DNA from: Polaribacter ponticola
Lineage (GTDB): Bacteria > Bacteroidota > Bacteroidia > Flavobacteriales > Flavobacteriaceae
Assembly (NCBI RefSeq): GCF_026191475.2
Contig: NZ_JAOSLC020000003.1
Coordinates: 434,001-498,000 of the forward strand
Length of the DNA: 64,000 nt
Direction: 5' to 3'
The translations under genes were made by a program, and so were the position numbers. How positions within the stretch are numbered: the stretch's first letter is position 1; each line of letters begins with the position of its first letter. A model generated the notes under the pieces. That model was not told the origin of the DNA. It did no database searches and saw nothing but the letters and a program-made list of their open reading frames with translations. Shown here piece after piece: positions 19,592 through 27,792 of this stretch.

Positions 19592-19669
19592 GTCATTTCG
19601 AAATGAGCATTTTTCGGCGATTGGGAAATCTTATTATGAGATTCCTCCTCATTCTTCGTTCGGAATGAT
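19592..19669. repeat. REP-like element between hisD and hisC
   Basis: Begins GTCATTTCGAA and ends TTCGGAATGAT, with inner GGGAAATCT / AGATTCCTC. It is a less perfect relative of the elements at 15157 and 63658. Confidence 0.75.
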
Positions 19670-19687
19670 ATTTAGTTGTTTTTATAG

Positions 19688-19708
19688 GTGCTGAATCAAG
19701 TTCAGCAC
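19688..19708. repeat. CTGAA-type palindrome downstream of hisD
   Basis: GTGCTGAA-TCAAG-TTCAGCAC, perfect 8-bp arms, touching the inverted repeat that covers the hisD stop. Confidence 0.9.
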
Positions 19709-19742
19709 AGTAACTATAAGTCTTTTAGCCTTATAGTTACTG
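19708..19742. repeat. Inverted repeat over the hisD 3' end
   Basis: CAGTAACTATAAG and CTTATAGTTACTG, perfect 13-bp arms, loop TCTTTTAGC. The downstream arm contains the hisD stop codon TAG. Confidence 0.88.
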
Positions 19743-20994
19743 CATTTTTGTGAGCATCTAGACCTTCTGCTGCTGCCATTAATTCAATAGATTTTCCAAT
19801 TGATTTAATTCCTTCTTTAGATATTTTCTGAAACGTTATACTTTTAGTAAAACTATCTAAATTAACTCCAGAATATGATTTTGAAAATCCGTTTGTTGGT
19901 AAAGTATGATTGGTTCCAGAAGCATAATCTCCTGCACTTTCTGGCGTATATTCTCCAATAAAAACTGATCCTGCATTTTCTATATTATCAACGAAAAAAG
20001 CATCATTTTTAGTTGAAATAATTAAATGTTCAGGTCCATAATTGTTGATTAAATTGAATGCTTCATCTACATCTTCTATTAAAATTGCTTTCGAATTTGC
20101 TAATGCTTTTTTAGCAATTTCTTTTCTTGGCAAGTCTAAGACCTGTTTTTTTATCTCACTTGTAACGGATTCGATAAAATTAATTGAATCTGAAACCAAA
20201 ATTACTTGGCTGTCCGCTCCGTGTTCTGCCTGACTTAATAAATCTGAAGCAACATAACTTGCATTTGCAGAATTATCTGCAACTACTAATAATTCACTTG
20301 GTCCAGCTGGCATATCAATTGCAACACCGTGTTTTGTTGCAATTTGTTTTGCAACAGTAACAAACTGATTTCCTGGTCCGAATATTTTATAAACTTGCGG
20401 AATTGATTCCGTTCCAAAAGTCATACCTGCAATTGCTTGAATTCCTCCGACTTTAATAATTTTAGTAACGCCACATAAATTTGCGGCATATAAAATAGCT
20501 GGATTTATTTTCCCTTCTTTATTGGGTGGAGAACACAATACAATTTCTTTACAACCAGCAATATTTGCAGGAATTGCCAACATTAATACTGTTGAAAATA
20601 AAGGTGCTGTTCCACCAGGAATATACAAACCAACTTTAGAAATTGGTCTTTTTTCTTGCCAACATTCAACACCATTTGTAGTTTCTACAAATACCTTTTC
20701 GGTTTTTTGTGCTGCATGAAATTTTGTAATATTTTCTTTAGCAACTGAAATAGCGGTTTTTAAATCATTAGAAACTAAATTAATGGCTTCTTTTATTTCT
20801 TTTTCTGAAACAATTGTATTTTCTAAAGAAACACCATCAAACTTTGTTGTGTATTTAGCAATTGCAGCATCTCCATTTTGTTGAATATCTGCAAAAACCT
20901 CATTTACGATACCTTCTATATCATCAACCGTTTTTGTTGGTCTTTGAAGAATTTGAGTCCAGTCTTTTCTTGATGGATTATTTATAATTTTCAT
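19714..20994 (-). CDS. hisD: Histidinol dehydrogenase
   Basis: 426 residues, normal length. Conserved segments include YIPGGTAPLFSTVLM, GPGNQFVTVAKQ, DMPAGPSELLV, SQAEHGADSQ and the C-terminal ESAGDYASGTNHTLPT. It catalyses the final two oxidations. Second gene of the operon after hisG. Both flanking junctions carry palindromic elements. Confidence 0.97.
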   Translation of the reverse strand: MKIINNPSRKDWTQILQRPTKTVDDIEGIVNEVFADIQQNGDAAIAKYTTKFDGVSLENTIVSEKEIKEAINLVSNDLKTAISVAKENITKFHAAQKTEKVFVETTNGVECWQEKRPISKVGLYIPGGTAPLFSTVLMLAIPANIAGCKEIVLCSPPNKEGKINPAILYAANLCGVTKIIKVGGIQAIAGMTFGTESIPQVYKIFGPGNQFVTVAKQIATKHGVAIDMPAGPSELLVVADNSANASYVASDLLSQAEHGADSQVILVSDSINFIESVTSEIKKQVLDLPRKEIAKKALANSKAILIEDVDEAFNLINNYGPEHLIISTKNDAFFVDNIENAGSVFIGEYTPESAGDYASGTNHTLPTNGFSKSYSGVNLDSFTKSITFQKISKEGIKSIGKSIELMAAAEGLDAHKNAVTIRLKDL

Positions 20995-21013
20995 TGATTA
21001 ACTTGTTAATCAA
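20994..21013. repeat. Start-abutting palindrome of hisD
   Basis: TTGATTAA-CTTG-TTAATCAA, touching the hisD ATG. Confidence 0.85.
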
Positions 21014-21073
21014 TCCTGAACTTGATTCAGGATCTTATATTTTATAATTTAAATGAAGCTGAATCAAGTTCAG
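21014..21073. repeat. Gene-less (MITE-like) cassette between hisG and hisD
   Basis: Two inverted CTGAA palindromes, TCCTGAA-CTTGA-TTCAGGA (21014-21032) and CTGAA-TCAAG-TTCAG (21059-21073), separated by only 26 bases. Same ends and same TCAAG spacer as cassette 2, but without a GIY-YIG gene. Confidence 0.85.
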
Positions 21074-21075
21074 TA

Positions 21076-21109
21076 TGCTTTAATAGATTTTTAAAAATCT
21101 ATTAAAGCA
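21076..21109. repeat. Perfect palindrome over the hisG 3' end
   Basis: 17-bp arms TGCTTTAATAGATTTTT / AAAAATCTATTAAAGCA with no loop. One arm contains the last hisG codons and the TAA stop. Confidence 0.88.
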
Positions 21110-21959
21110 CCATTTTTTCAATTGGACACACTAAAATTCCTTCTGCTCCATTTGCTTTTAATTCATCAATAATTTCCCAAAAATCGTTTTTGTTAATTAC
21201 TGTGTGAACCGAACTCCAACCTTTTTCTGCTAAAGGTAAAACCGTTGGACTTCTCATTCCTGGTAATAAATTTAAAATTGCATCTAATTTATCGTTGGGT
21301 GCATTTAACAACACATACTTAGAATTTCTTCCTTTTAAAACAGACTGAATTCTGAACTGAATTTTCTTTAAAATTGCCATTCTTTCATCAGTAATTGCTG
21401 GTGAAACTGCTAAAACTGCTTCTGACTTTAACAAAACTTCAATCTCTTTTAAACCGTTTTTAAATAATGTTGAACCACTAGAAACTATATCGCAAATTCC
21501 GTCTGCCAAACCAATATTTGGTGCAATTTCTACAGAACCATTAATTTGGTGTAATTGAGCTTTAATATTTTGTTCTTTTAAAAATTTCTGAACCGTTTTT
21601 GGATACGAAGTAGCAATTCTTTTACCGCTTAAATCTTTTAAGGAATTAGCATCAGAGTCTTTAGGAACTGCAATTGAAACTTTACATTTAGAGAATCCTA
21701 AACGTTCTATAAACTCAATATCAGCTCCTTTTTCAATTAAAACATTTTCTCCAATAATGGCTGCATCTACTACTCCATCTTTTAAATATTGAGGAATATC
21801 TCCATTTCTTAAATAGAAAACTTCTACAGGAAAGTCTCTTGCAGATGCTTTTAACTGATCTTTTCCATTGTCTATAGAAATACCAATGTCTTTTAAGATT
21901 CTCATTGAATCTTCATTTAATCTTCCTGATTTTTGTACTGCAATTCTTAATTTACTCAT
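21102..21959 (-). CDS. hisG: ATP phosphoribosyltransferase (long form)
   Basis: 285 residues from MSKLRIAVQKSGRLNEDS, the normal start; reading further upstream (to 22007) enters the leader. The length and C-terminal ACT-like regulatory part (GMRSPTVLPLAEKGW...ANGAEGILVCPIEKMVL) fit the HisG-L form, which is feedback-inhibited by histidine. It catalyses the first committed step. Its expression is probably controlled by the leader and attenuator at 22072-22191. Confidence 0.96.
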   Translation of the reverse strand: MSKLRIAVQKSGRLNEDSMRILKDIGISIDNGKDQLKASARDFPVEVFYLRNGDIPQYLKDGVVDAAIIGENVLIEKGADIEFIERLGFSKCKVSIAVPKDSDANSLKDLSGKRIATSYPKTVQKFLKEQNIKAQLHQINGSVEIAPNIGLADGICDIVSSGSTLFKNGLKEIEVLLKSEAVLAVSPAITDERMAILKKIQFRIQSVLKGRNSKYVLLNAPNDKLDAILNLLPGMRSPTVLPLAEKGWSSVHTVINKNDFWEIIDELKANGAEGILVCPIEKMVL

Positions 21960-22071
21960 TTTAGTTTTTTTTATTTTAATTATTCTTACAAATATTAGAA
22001 CAATCAAACTTGTTTTTTAAGATTCTGAATTTCTTCAGAATTATTTATAATTTTCATTTAAAATTATAAAT

Positions 22072-22106
22072 AAAAAAACCCGTTTGATTTGCTCAAACGG
22101 GTTTTT
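22072..22106 (-). terminator. his operon attenuator (intrinsic terminator)
   Basis: On the minus strand AAACCCGTTTGA and TCAAACGGGTTT pair perfectly (12 bp, 5-base loop) and end in a T-run at 22078-22072. It lies 29 bases after the leader peptide stop and about 110 bases before the hisG start, the position expected for transcription attenuation. Further A/T hairpins follow between it and hisG. Confidence 0.9.
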
Positions 22107-22134
22107 AAATATCTTGATTTTATTCAATACATTT

Positions 22135-22191
22135 TTAAATCGCTTGACTGCAATTGTAAAAATGATGATGATGTTTTTGAATAAAGTTCAT
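22135..22191 (-). CDS. hisL: his operon leader peptide with four consecutive His codons
   Basis: 18 codons encoding MNFIQKHHHHFYNCSQAI, ATG at 22191, TAA at 22137-22135. The four consecutive CAT codons, the T-tailed hairpin directly after it and hisG after that fit classical ribosome-mediated attenuation: histidine-tRNA shortage stalls the ribosome and favours readthrough. Too short for standard gene finders. Confidence 0.9.
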   Translation of the reverse strand: MNFIQKHHHHFYNCSQAI

Positions 22192-22208
22192 GTCTTTTTT
22201 TTGATATG

Positions 22209-22241
22209 CAAATATTCTAAAATTATTTTTAATTAACCAAA
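22209..22241 (-). promoter_or_regulatory. Candidate his operon promoter
   Basis: TTTG at 22241-22238 and AATATTTG at 22216-22209 with a 21-base spacer approximate the Bacteroidota -33 TTTG / -7 TAnnTTTG pair. The leader ATG would lie about 10 bases after the start site. The -7 box deviates at its first base. Confidence 0.45.
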
Positions 22242-22280
22242 TAAAATGATAAAATTAATTATTTATCAAATTTTAAATAT

Positions 22281-23159
22281 TTATTTAATATCCGGGTTTA
22301 AATAATCTGCTAAAGTTGGATTATTGGGATCACTAAAATCATTAGCAGGATTTCCGTCTCCATTAGCATCTTCATCTTTCGTTAAAACTCCATCTCCATC
22401 ATCATCAGAATCGAAAAAATTTGGGACTCCATTAGAATCAGTATCATCATCTCTAGGGTCATTATTATCGTTAGGGTCTTCATTAATAGACGCTATCCCA
22501 TCATTATCATGATCTGTATCTTCAACAACATCAAATAAATTAATATAAAACATTAAATTTTCATTAGCCAAAATATTTCCATTTCCTACATTTCTATAAG
22601 CAATTCCAGAAGGGATAAATAAAATACCTTTACCTCCATTTTCATAAGTAATAGGCCCGTTATTTGTAATATTTTTTCCTCCTTTAAATTTTGTAAATCC
22701 ATAAGACCAACCTCTGATTACATTATTCAAACCAAACCAGCTTCCGTTTACATTACTATCAAAAGATGGACTTATACTATCTGTATCAATAATTCTTTGC
22801 CCATAATATTTTACATAAACAGAATCCATAACGGTAGGATGCCCTTTAGCAGGATTTGGATTACCTACACTATTTACATAATAATATAATGTATAATCAA
22901 TTTCATTTTCTGTAACAACCATTGAGTTTAAATTATTGTCTTCAAAAAGTGGTGTTTCTCCTAAGGCTAGAGCTTTAACAGAATCTAATGAAGTATTGTA
23001 ATAATGGTTCTTTAAAAACTTGATTAAAGAATCGCTATCTATTAAAGCCTGACCTTCGTGGTCAAAATTATCGACTATAATACCATTATTATTATCGTCA
23101 CAAGAGTAAATTAGCATTGTAAAGATTACAATTGCAACTAAATTTTTTATTTTAATCAT
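22281..23159 (-). CDS. FKBP-type peptidyl-prolyl isomerase lipoprotein with calcium-type Asp repeats
   Basis: 292 residues. Lipobox LIYSC with Cys20. The middle (~110-215; YVKYYGQRI, VIRGWSYGFTKFKGG, GILFIPSGIAYRN) matches the FKBP fold. The C-terminal ~70 residues are Asp/Asn-rich (DTDHDNDGIASINED, DDDTDSNGVPNFFDSDDDGDG), resembling thrombospondin type 3 calcium-binding repeats. Likely a surface or periplasmic folding factor. It ends 90 bases before the his leader. Confidence 0.85.
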   Translation of the reverse strand: MIKIKNLVAIVIFTMLIYSCDDNNNGIIVDNFDHEGQALIDSDSLIKFLKNHYYNTSLDSVKALALGETPLFEDNNLNSMVVTENEIDYTLYYYVNSVGNPNPAKGHPTVMDSVYVKYYGQRIIDTDSISPSFDSNVNGSWFGLNNVIRGWSYGFTKFKGGKNITNNGPITYENGGKGILFIPSGIAYRNVGNGNILANENLMFYINLFDVVEDTDHDNDGIASINEDPNDNNDPRDDDTDSNGVPNFFDSDDDGDGVLTKDEDANGDGNPANDFSDPNNPTLADYLNPDIK

Positions 23160-23171
23160 TTATGCATAAAT

Positions 23172-23205
23172 TTTGAGCGCGCAATTTACCAATTTTATAC
23201 CTTTG
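23172..23205 (+). promoter_or_regulatory. Promoter of the S4-domain protein gene
   Basis: TTTG at 23172-23175, then TACCTTTG at 23198-23205 (22-base spacer), 33 bases before the ATG. The -7 box matches TAnnTTTG exactly. Confidence 0.6.
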
Positions 23206-23238
23206 TAAAAAGACAATAGTTATATTTTAACTTTTTTT

Positions 23239-23619
23239 ATGAGAATTGATAAATATTTATGGTGTATTCGTGTTTTTAAAACAAGAAATATTGCTACTAC
23301 TGCATGTAAGAAAGGGCAAGTTAAAATTGAGAACTCAAATGTTAAACCCTCAAAAGATATTTATGGAAATGAACTTATTACTGTTCGAAAAAATCAAATA
23401 AATTATCAAATAAAAGTTTTAGATTTACCAGAAAGTAGAGTTGGTGCTAAAATAGTAGATTTATATAGAAAAGATATAACACCAAAAGAAGCTTTTGAGA
23501 AGAATGAACTTTTAAAATTTGCGAAAGATTATTATCGCAAAAAAGGAACAGGAAGACCTACAAAAAAAGACAGAAGAGATATAGAAGGCTATCAAGAAGA
23601 TACAACAGAAAACTTATGA
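23239..23619 (+). CDS. S4-domain RNA-binding protein (Hsp15-like)
   Basis: 126 residues. The N-terminal S4 domain begins MRIDKYLWCIRVFKTR and has ACKKGQVKIENSNVKPSKDI; the basic C-terminal tail includes KDYYRKKGTGRPTKKDRRD. The family binds structured rRNA; E. coli HslR rescues stalled 50S subunits. The last four bases overlap the next gene's start (ATGA), so the two are coupled. Confidence 0.9.
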   Translation: MRIDKYLWCIRVFKTRNIATTACKKGQVKIENSNVKPSKDIYGNELITVRKNQINYQIKVLDLPESRVGAKIVDLYRKDITPKEAFEKNELLKFAKDYYRKKGTGRPTKKDRRDIEGYQEDTTENL

Positions 23620-24119
23620 CAACAGAAAACAATATTATACTAGATACAATTCAGATTAATCAAAAAATTAAAAGAATTGCTTATCAAATCTATGAAAGTA
23701 ATAGCAGCGAAAAAGAAGTTATTATAGCTGGTATTGTAGGTAATGGTTATATTTTTGCTGAAAAATTAGTTAATACTTTAAATGAAATTTCTTTATTAAA
23801 TGTTACTCTTTGTAAGGTAAACATTAACAAGAAAAAGCCTTTAGAAAAAATTACCACTTCTATTAATGTTAAAGAGTATAAAAATAAATCTTTAGTTTTA
23901 GTTGACGATGTTTTAAATTCTGGTACAACTTTAATTTATGGTGTTAAACATTTTTTAGATGTACCTTTAAAAAGATTTAAAACTGCTGTTTTAGTAAATA
24001 GAAACCATAAAAAATATCCAGTAAAAGCAGATTTTAAGGGCATTTCTTTATCTACTTCTATTAAAGAACATATACAAATTGATTTTTTTGAAAAAGAAGC
24101 TAAAGCTTATTTAGTTTAA
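23616..24119 (+). CDS. Phosphoribosyltransferase family protein (PyrR-like)
   Basis: 167 residues with the PRPP-binding motif VLVDDVLNSGTTL. Size and pattern fit PRTase domain proteins related to PyrR or hypoxanthine PRTases; the substrate is not clear. It overlaps the upstream S4 gene by 4 bases and overlaps the convergent aroK at their 3' ends by 9 bases. Confidence 0.8.
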   Translation: MTTENNIILDTIQINQKIKRIAYQIYESNSSEKEVIIAGIVGNGYIFAEKLVNTLNEISLLNVTLCKVNINKKKPLEKITTSINVKEYKNKSLVLVDDVLNSGTTLIYGVKHFLDVPLKRFKTAVLVNRNHKKYPVKADFKGISLSTSIKEHIQIDFFEKEAKAYLV

Positions 24120-24626
24120 GAGAATTTGTAACTCTTTAGTTACTTCTTTTTTCGTTTTATTATCAATTTTAACTTTCATTTTTGCTTGTTCATAGTAAGG
24201 ACGTCTTTCAAATAGATGTTTTGCTACAAATTCTGGAATTTTATCATCTGATAAAGAAGCTATTAAAGGTCTTTTTGCCTTTTTTCTTATTAAACGTTCA
24301 ATCATTGTAGCAGTGTTTCCTTCTAAATAAATAGAAATCGTGTTTTCTTTGTTAATTTCTTCCATGTTATTTGCATAACAAGGCGTTCCTCCTCCTAAAG
24401 AAAGGATAAAATTTTCATTATTTTTTAAAATTTCTATCAAATATTTGTTTTCTATCAACCTAAAATACACTTCTCCTTTAAATTTAAAAATATCAGAAAT
24501 AGACATTTTTTCCTTGTCAATAATATAGTCATCTAGATCTATAAATTTAAAAGACAGCTTTTTAGAAAGTCTTTTTCCTATACTAGATTTACCAGATGCC
24601 ATATAGCCTAATAATACAATTTTCAC
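24111..24626 (-). CDS. aroK: Shikimate kinase
   Basis: 171 residues. P-loop GYMASGKSSIG, shikimate-binding Asp in FIDLDDYI, SLGGGTPCY, and the lid Arg in KAKRPLI. Fifth step of the shikimate pathway. Convergent with the phosphoribosyltransferase gene; their stop regions overlap. Confidence 0.95.
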   Translation of the reverse strand: MKIVLLGYMASGKSSIGKRLSKKLSFKFIDLDDYIIDKEKMSISDIFKFKGEVYFRLIENKYLIEILKNNENFILSLGGGTPCYANNMEEINKENTISIYLEGNTATMIERLIRKKAKRPLIASLSDDKIPEFVAKHLFERRPYYEQAKMKVKIDNKTKKEVTKELQILLN

Positions 24627-24669
24627 TTTTTTTGATTTTCTACAAATATCGATAAAAATTATTCATTTT

Positions 24670-24704
24670 TTTGTGTCTAATTTAAATGATTGATAGTATA
24701 TTTG
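24670..24704 (+). promoter_or_regulatory. tRNA promoter
   Basis: TTTG at 24670-24673 and a perfect TATATTTG -7 box at 24697-24704, 17 bases before tRNA-Lys. Confidence 0.6.
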
Positions 24705-24720
24705 CACCTCAATTAATTTT

Positions 24721-24793
24721 GACCTGGTAGCTCAGTTGGTAGAGCATCTCCCTTTTAAGGAGAGGGTCCTGGGTTCGAGCCCCAGCCCGGTCA
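24721..24793 (+). tRNA. tRNA-Lys(TTT)
   Basis: Acceptor GACCTGG pairs with CCCGGTC, D-arm AGCTCAGTTGGTAGAGC, anticodon loop CTTTTAA with TTT, T-arm GGGTTCGAGCCCC. CCA is not encoded. Confidence 0.97.
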
Positions 24794-24839
24794 CAAAGAA
24801 AGTTAAGCATTTTGCTTAACTTTTTTTTAATTCTATTAA

Positions 24840-24923
24840 GCGCGTATGGCGGAATTGGTAGACGCGCAGGCTTGAGGGGCTTGTGTTCGTAAGAACGTGC
24901 TGGTTCGACTCCAGTTACGCGCA
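24840..24923 (+). tRNA. tRNA-Leu(GAG)
   Basis: Acceptor GCGCGTA pairs with TACGCGC, class II long variable arm (TGTTCGTAAGAACG), anticodon stem CAGGC/GCTTG with loop TTGAGGG giving GAG, T-loop GGTTCGACTCC. CCA is not encoded. Confidence 0.96.
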
Positions 24924-24996
24924 CTTTTTTAGAATTATTTGACTTCTTCACAAAATATTAACCTTTCTATACTGTTTTATACTTAATTTTGCATTT

Positions 24997-25800
24997 ATGC
25001 AAAGAAATCTATTTATTCTGTGTTTATTCTTAAGTTTAAGCACATTTTCTCAAAAAGACAGTATTAGATCTACTATATTAAAAGGTCAGATTATACATGC
25101 CGAAAATAAACGCGTTTTAAGTGCTGCTCACGTTTTAAACTTAAACTCAGTTCAAGGAACTATAACAAATGATAAAGGTTATTTTGAATTGGCTACAAAA
25201 GCTAATGATACTATTTTAGTCTCTTATTTAGGTTATTCTTCCATTAAATTAAAAATAACAAACGATTTATTAAAAGGAAATGAATTAGAGATTGCTCTTT
25301 ACGAAAAACCTGAAGAAATAAAGGAAGTGGTTATAAAGTCGACCAAATTGATTGGAGTTTTAGAAATTGATATAAAGCAAGTTCCTAAAGATAGATTTAC
25401 TAGAATTCATATAAATGGATTACCACAAACTTATGAAGTAGGTAAACCTAAGAGTAAAAACTTCTCCTCACCTATTGCTGCTTTATTTCAGCCTGTAGAT
25501 TTTTTATACAGTATGTTTGGTAAAAAACCAAAACAACTTAAAAAACTTCAAAAACTAAAAAAAGAAGATGATTTACGTAAAATGTTAGCAGGTAAATTTG
25601 ATAGAGAAGTAATGATGGAATACCTAGATATGGATAGACAAGAGTTAACAGAACTTTTAACAGATTGTAATTATTCTGAATATTTTATAAAAAAAGCATC
25701 AGATTTACAAATGATTGAGGCCATTTTAGATTGTTATGAAAATTATAAGGCTCTTAAAAAAGGTAAAATTGAGAGAGATAAAATTCCTGTAAAAAACTAA
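24997..25800 (+). CDS. Carboxypeptidase-regulatory-like (CarboxypepD_reg) exported protein
   Basis: 267 residues with a signal peptide (LFILCLFLSLSTFSQ). Residues ~25-110 (LKGQIIHAENKRVLSAAHV...GTITNDKGYFELATKANDTILVSYLGY) form the beta-sandwich CarboxypepD_reg-like domain common in Bacteroidota envelope proteins. The C-terminal ~120 residues are helical and Lys-rich with no family I recognise. No TonB plug or barrel follows. A TAATTTTG box at 24984-24991 would give a nearly leaderless mRNA. Confidence 0.75.
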   Translation: MQRNLFILCLFLSLSTFSQKDSIRSTILKGQIIHAENKRVLSAAHVLNLNSVQGTITNDKGYFELATKANDTILVSYLGYSSIKLKITNDLLKGNELEIALYEKPEEIKEVVIKSTKLIGVLEIDIKQVPKDRFTRIHINGLPQTYEVGKPKSKNFSSPIAALFQPVDFLYSMFGKKPKQLKKLQKLKKEDDLRKMLAGKFDREVMMEYLDMDRQELTELLTDCNYSEYFIKKASDLQMIEAILDCYENYKALKKGKIERDKIPVKN

Positions 25801-25818
25801 CAATTCTTAAAATTGAAA

Positions 25819-25847
25819 AGAGCCAAAAACAAATTGCTTTTGGCTCT
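25819..25847 (+). terminator. Terminator after the CarboxypepD_reg gene
   Basis: AGAGCCAAAA and TTTTGGCTCT, perfect 10-bp stem, 9-base loop, 19 bases after the stop. Confidence 0.7.
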
Positions 25848-26160
25848 AATCAACTATTAAAAACTAACTAATTTCTAACTATTTACCTTTTCTGATATTC
25901 TAGTTATATAATTGTAAGACGCACATCTTTTATTTTAGTTACAATTTATTTAAGTCTTTAACATAATTTTAAGTAAAGTTTTTTTATTAAGGATATTTTA
26001 TGAAAATTATATTCTATTTCTCACTGATTTTTTTTCTGTAAATCAATATTTTACACAAAAGGAATTGCAACTAACAAAACTTAAGAATAATAAACTGATA
26101 AAACTTTTGAATAATTCTTAACTTATATCAAAAAATAGAAATGAAAACTTATAAATCAAA
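25848..26160. other. Intergenic stretch, nothing recognised
   Basis: About 310 bases between convergent genes, AT-rich, with no gene, repeat or RNA I can identify. Confidence 0.5.
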
Positions 26161-26190
26161 AAAACTGAACAATGATGTCATTGTTCAGTT
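26161..26190 (-). terminator. Terminator of guaB
   Basis: AAACTGAACAATGA and TCATTGTTCAGTTT form a perfect 14-bp stem with a 2-base loop, followed on the minus strand by a T-rich run. Confidence 0.85.
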
Positions 26191-26261
26191 TTGATTATTA
26201 AATTTAATCCTTTATTAATCTGTATCAATTATTCAGAACTAGACAATAGAATTTAAATTAC

Positions 26262-27736
26262 TTACCTTCTACTATAATTTGGTGCTTCTTTAGTAATTGC
26301 CACATCATGTGGATGACTTTCATTAATTCCGCTAGCAGTAATTCTTACAAATTTACCTGTTTCTTTTAAAGTTTCCACATCTTTTGCTCCACAATATCCC
26401 ATTCCTGCGCGTAAACCTCCAATAAATTGGTGAATACTTTCAAATAATTCACCTTTATAAGGTACACGACCTACAATCCCTTCTGGAACTAATTTTTTAA
26501 TATCATCTTCTACATCCTGAAAATAACGATCTTTAGACCCTTTTTTCATAGCTTCTACAGACCCCATACCTCTATATGACTTAAATTTTCTTCCTTCATA
26601 TATAATCGTTTCACCTGGAGATTCTTTAGTTCCTGCTAAAAGAGAACCTAACATAACAGAATCTGCACCCGCTGCAATTGCTTTAGGAATATCACCTGTA
26701 TAACGAATTCCTCCGTCTGCAATTACTGGTACACCACTTCCTTTAATTGCTGCAGCCACTTCTAAAACAGCAGAAAACTGAGGAAAACCAACACCAGCCA
26801 CAACTCTCGTTGTACATATTGATCCAGGGCCAATACCTACTTTTACAGCATCTGCTCCAGCTTCCACTAAGTATTTTGCGGCTTCCGCAGTAGCAATATT
26901 ACCTACAACAACATCTAATTCAGGAAATTTATTCTTAACTATTTTAAGAACTTCTACAACACCTTTAGTATGACCATGTGCAGTATCTATAATTACAGCA
27001 TCTACTCCTGCTTTTACTAAAGCTTCTGCTCTTTCAACCGCATCTCCAGTAACTCCTAAAGCGGCAGCAACTCTTAATCTACCAAAAGAATCTTTATTAG
27101 CAATAGGTTTTTGTGTAACTTTAGTAATATCTCTAAATGTTATTAAACCTTTTAATTTATAATCTTTATCTACAATTAAAAGTTTTTCAATTTTATAATT
27201 TTGAAGAATCTTTTCAGCATCGCTTAACGATGTTCCAACATCAGCAGTAACTAAGTTTTCACTTGTCATTACTTCAATAATTGGCCTATTATTATCATGT
27301 TCAAAACGAAGATCTCTATTGGTTACTATACCTTTTAGAATTCCATCTTCATCAACAATTGGTATACCACCAATACTATGTTCTTTCATAAACGCCTTAG
27401 CATCTATAACTACTGCTGTTAAAGGTAAAGTTACTGGATCTAGAATCATTCCACTTTCTGCACGTTTTACACGTCTTACTTCATGAGCTTGTTGTTCTAT
27501 AGTCATGTTTTTATGTAAAACCCCAATACCACCTTCCCTTGCAATAGCAATAGCCAGTGCAGATTCTGTAACGGTATCCATAGCTGCAGAAGCTATTGGT
27601 ACATTTATAGTAATATTTCTAGTAAATTTTGTTTGAATACTTACTTCTCTTGGAAGTACTTCGGAAAAGCTGGAACTAATAAAACATCATCATATGTTAA
27701 TCCTTCTCCTAAAATTTTGTTGTTGTGTGCTGTCAT
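26262..27736 (-). CDS. guaB: IMP dehydrogenase (one apparent 1-nt frameshift)
   Basis: From ATG 27736 ([24 protein letters not shown]) the frame breaks at T4 (27665-27668). A fifth T gives the expected [14 protein letters not shown]...[21 protein letters not shown] and joins the rest, for about 491 residues. It carries the two CBS domains (~95-210), the catalytic loop [10 protein letters not shown] with the active Cys, and the C-terminal [12 protein letters not shown]. It converts IMP to XMP, the first committed step to GTP. The gene is normally essential without exogenous guanine, so the break is probably a sequence error. A TAAATTTG box lies at 27762-27769. Confidence 0.93.
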
Positions 27737-27792
27737 GTTGCAATTAAGGTATAATTGCGTGCAAATTTACAATTAATATATGAAATTACATA

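Noticed and set aside
16303..21109. Palindromes of the his operon as ordinary intrinsic terminators
   Set aside because: They lack T-runs, occur in pairs on both sides of payloads, touch start codons and lie inside a coordinately ordered operon; the family also occurs inside topB.
24709..24951. 80-codon minus-strand ORF (RVTGVEPARSYEH...)
   Set aside because: It is the antisense of tRNA-Lys and tRNA-Leu, a well-known false protein.
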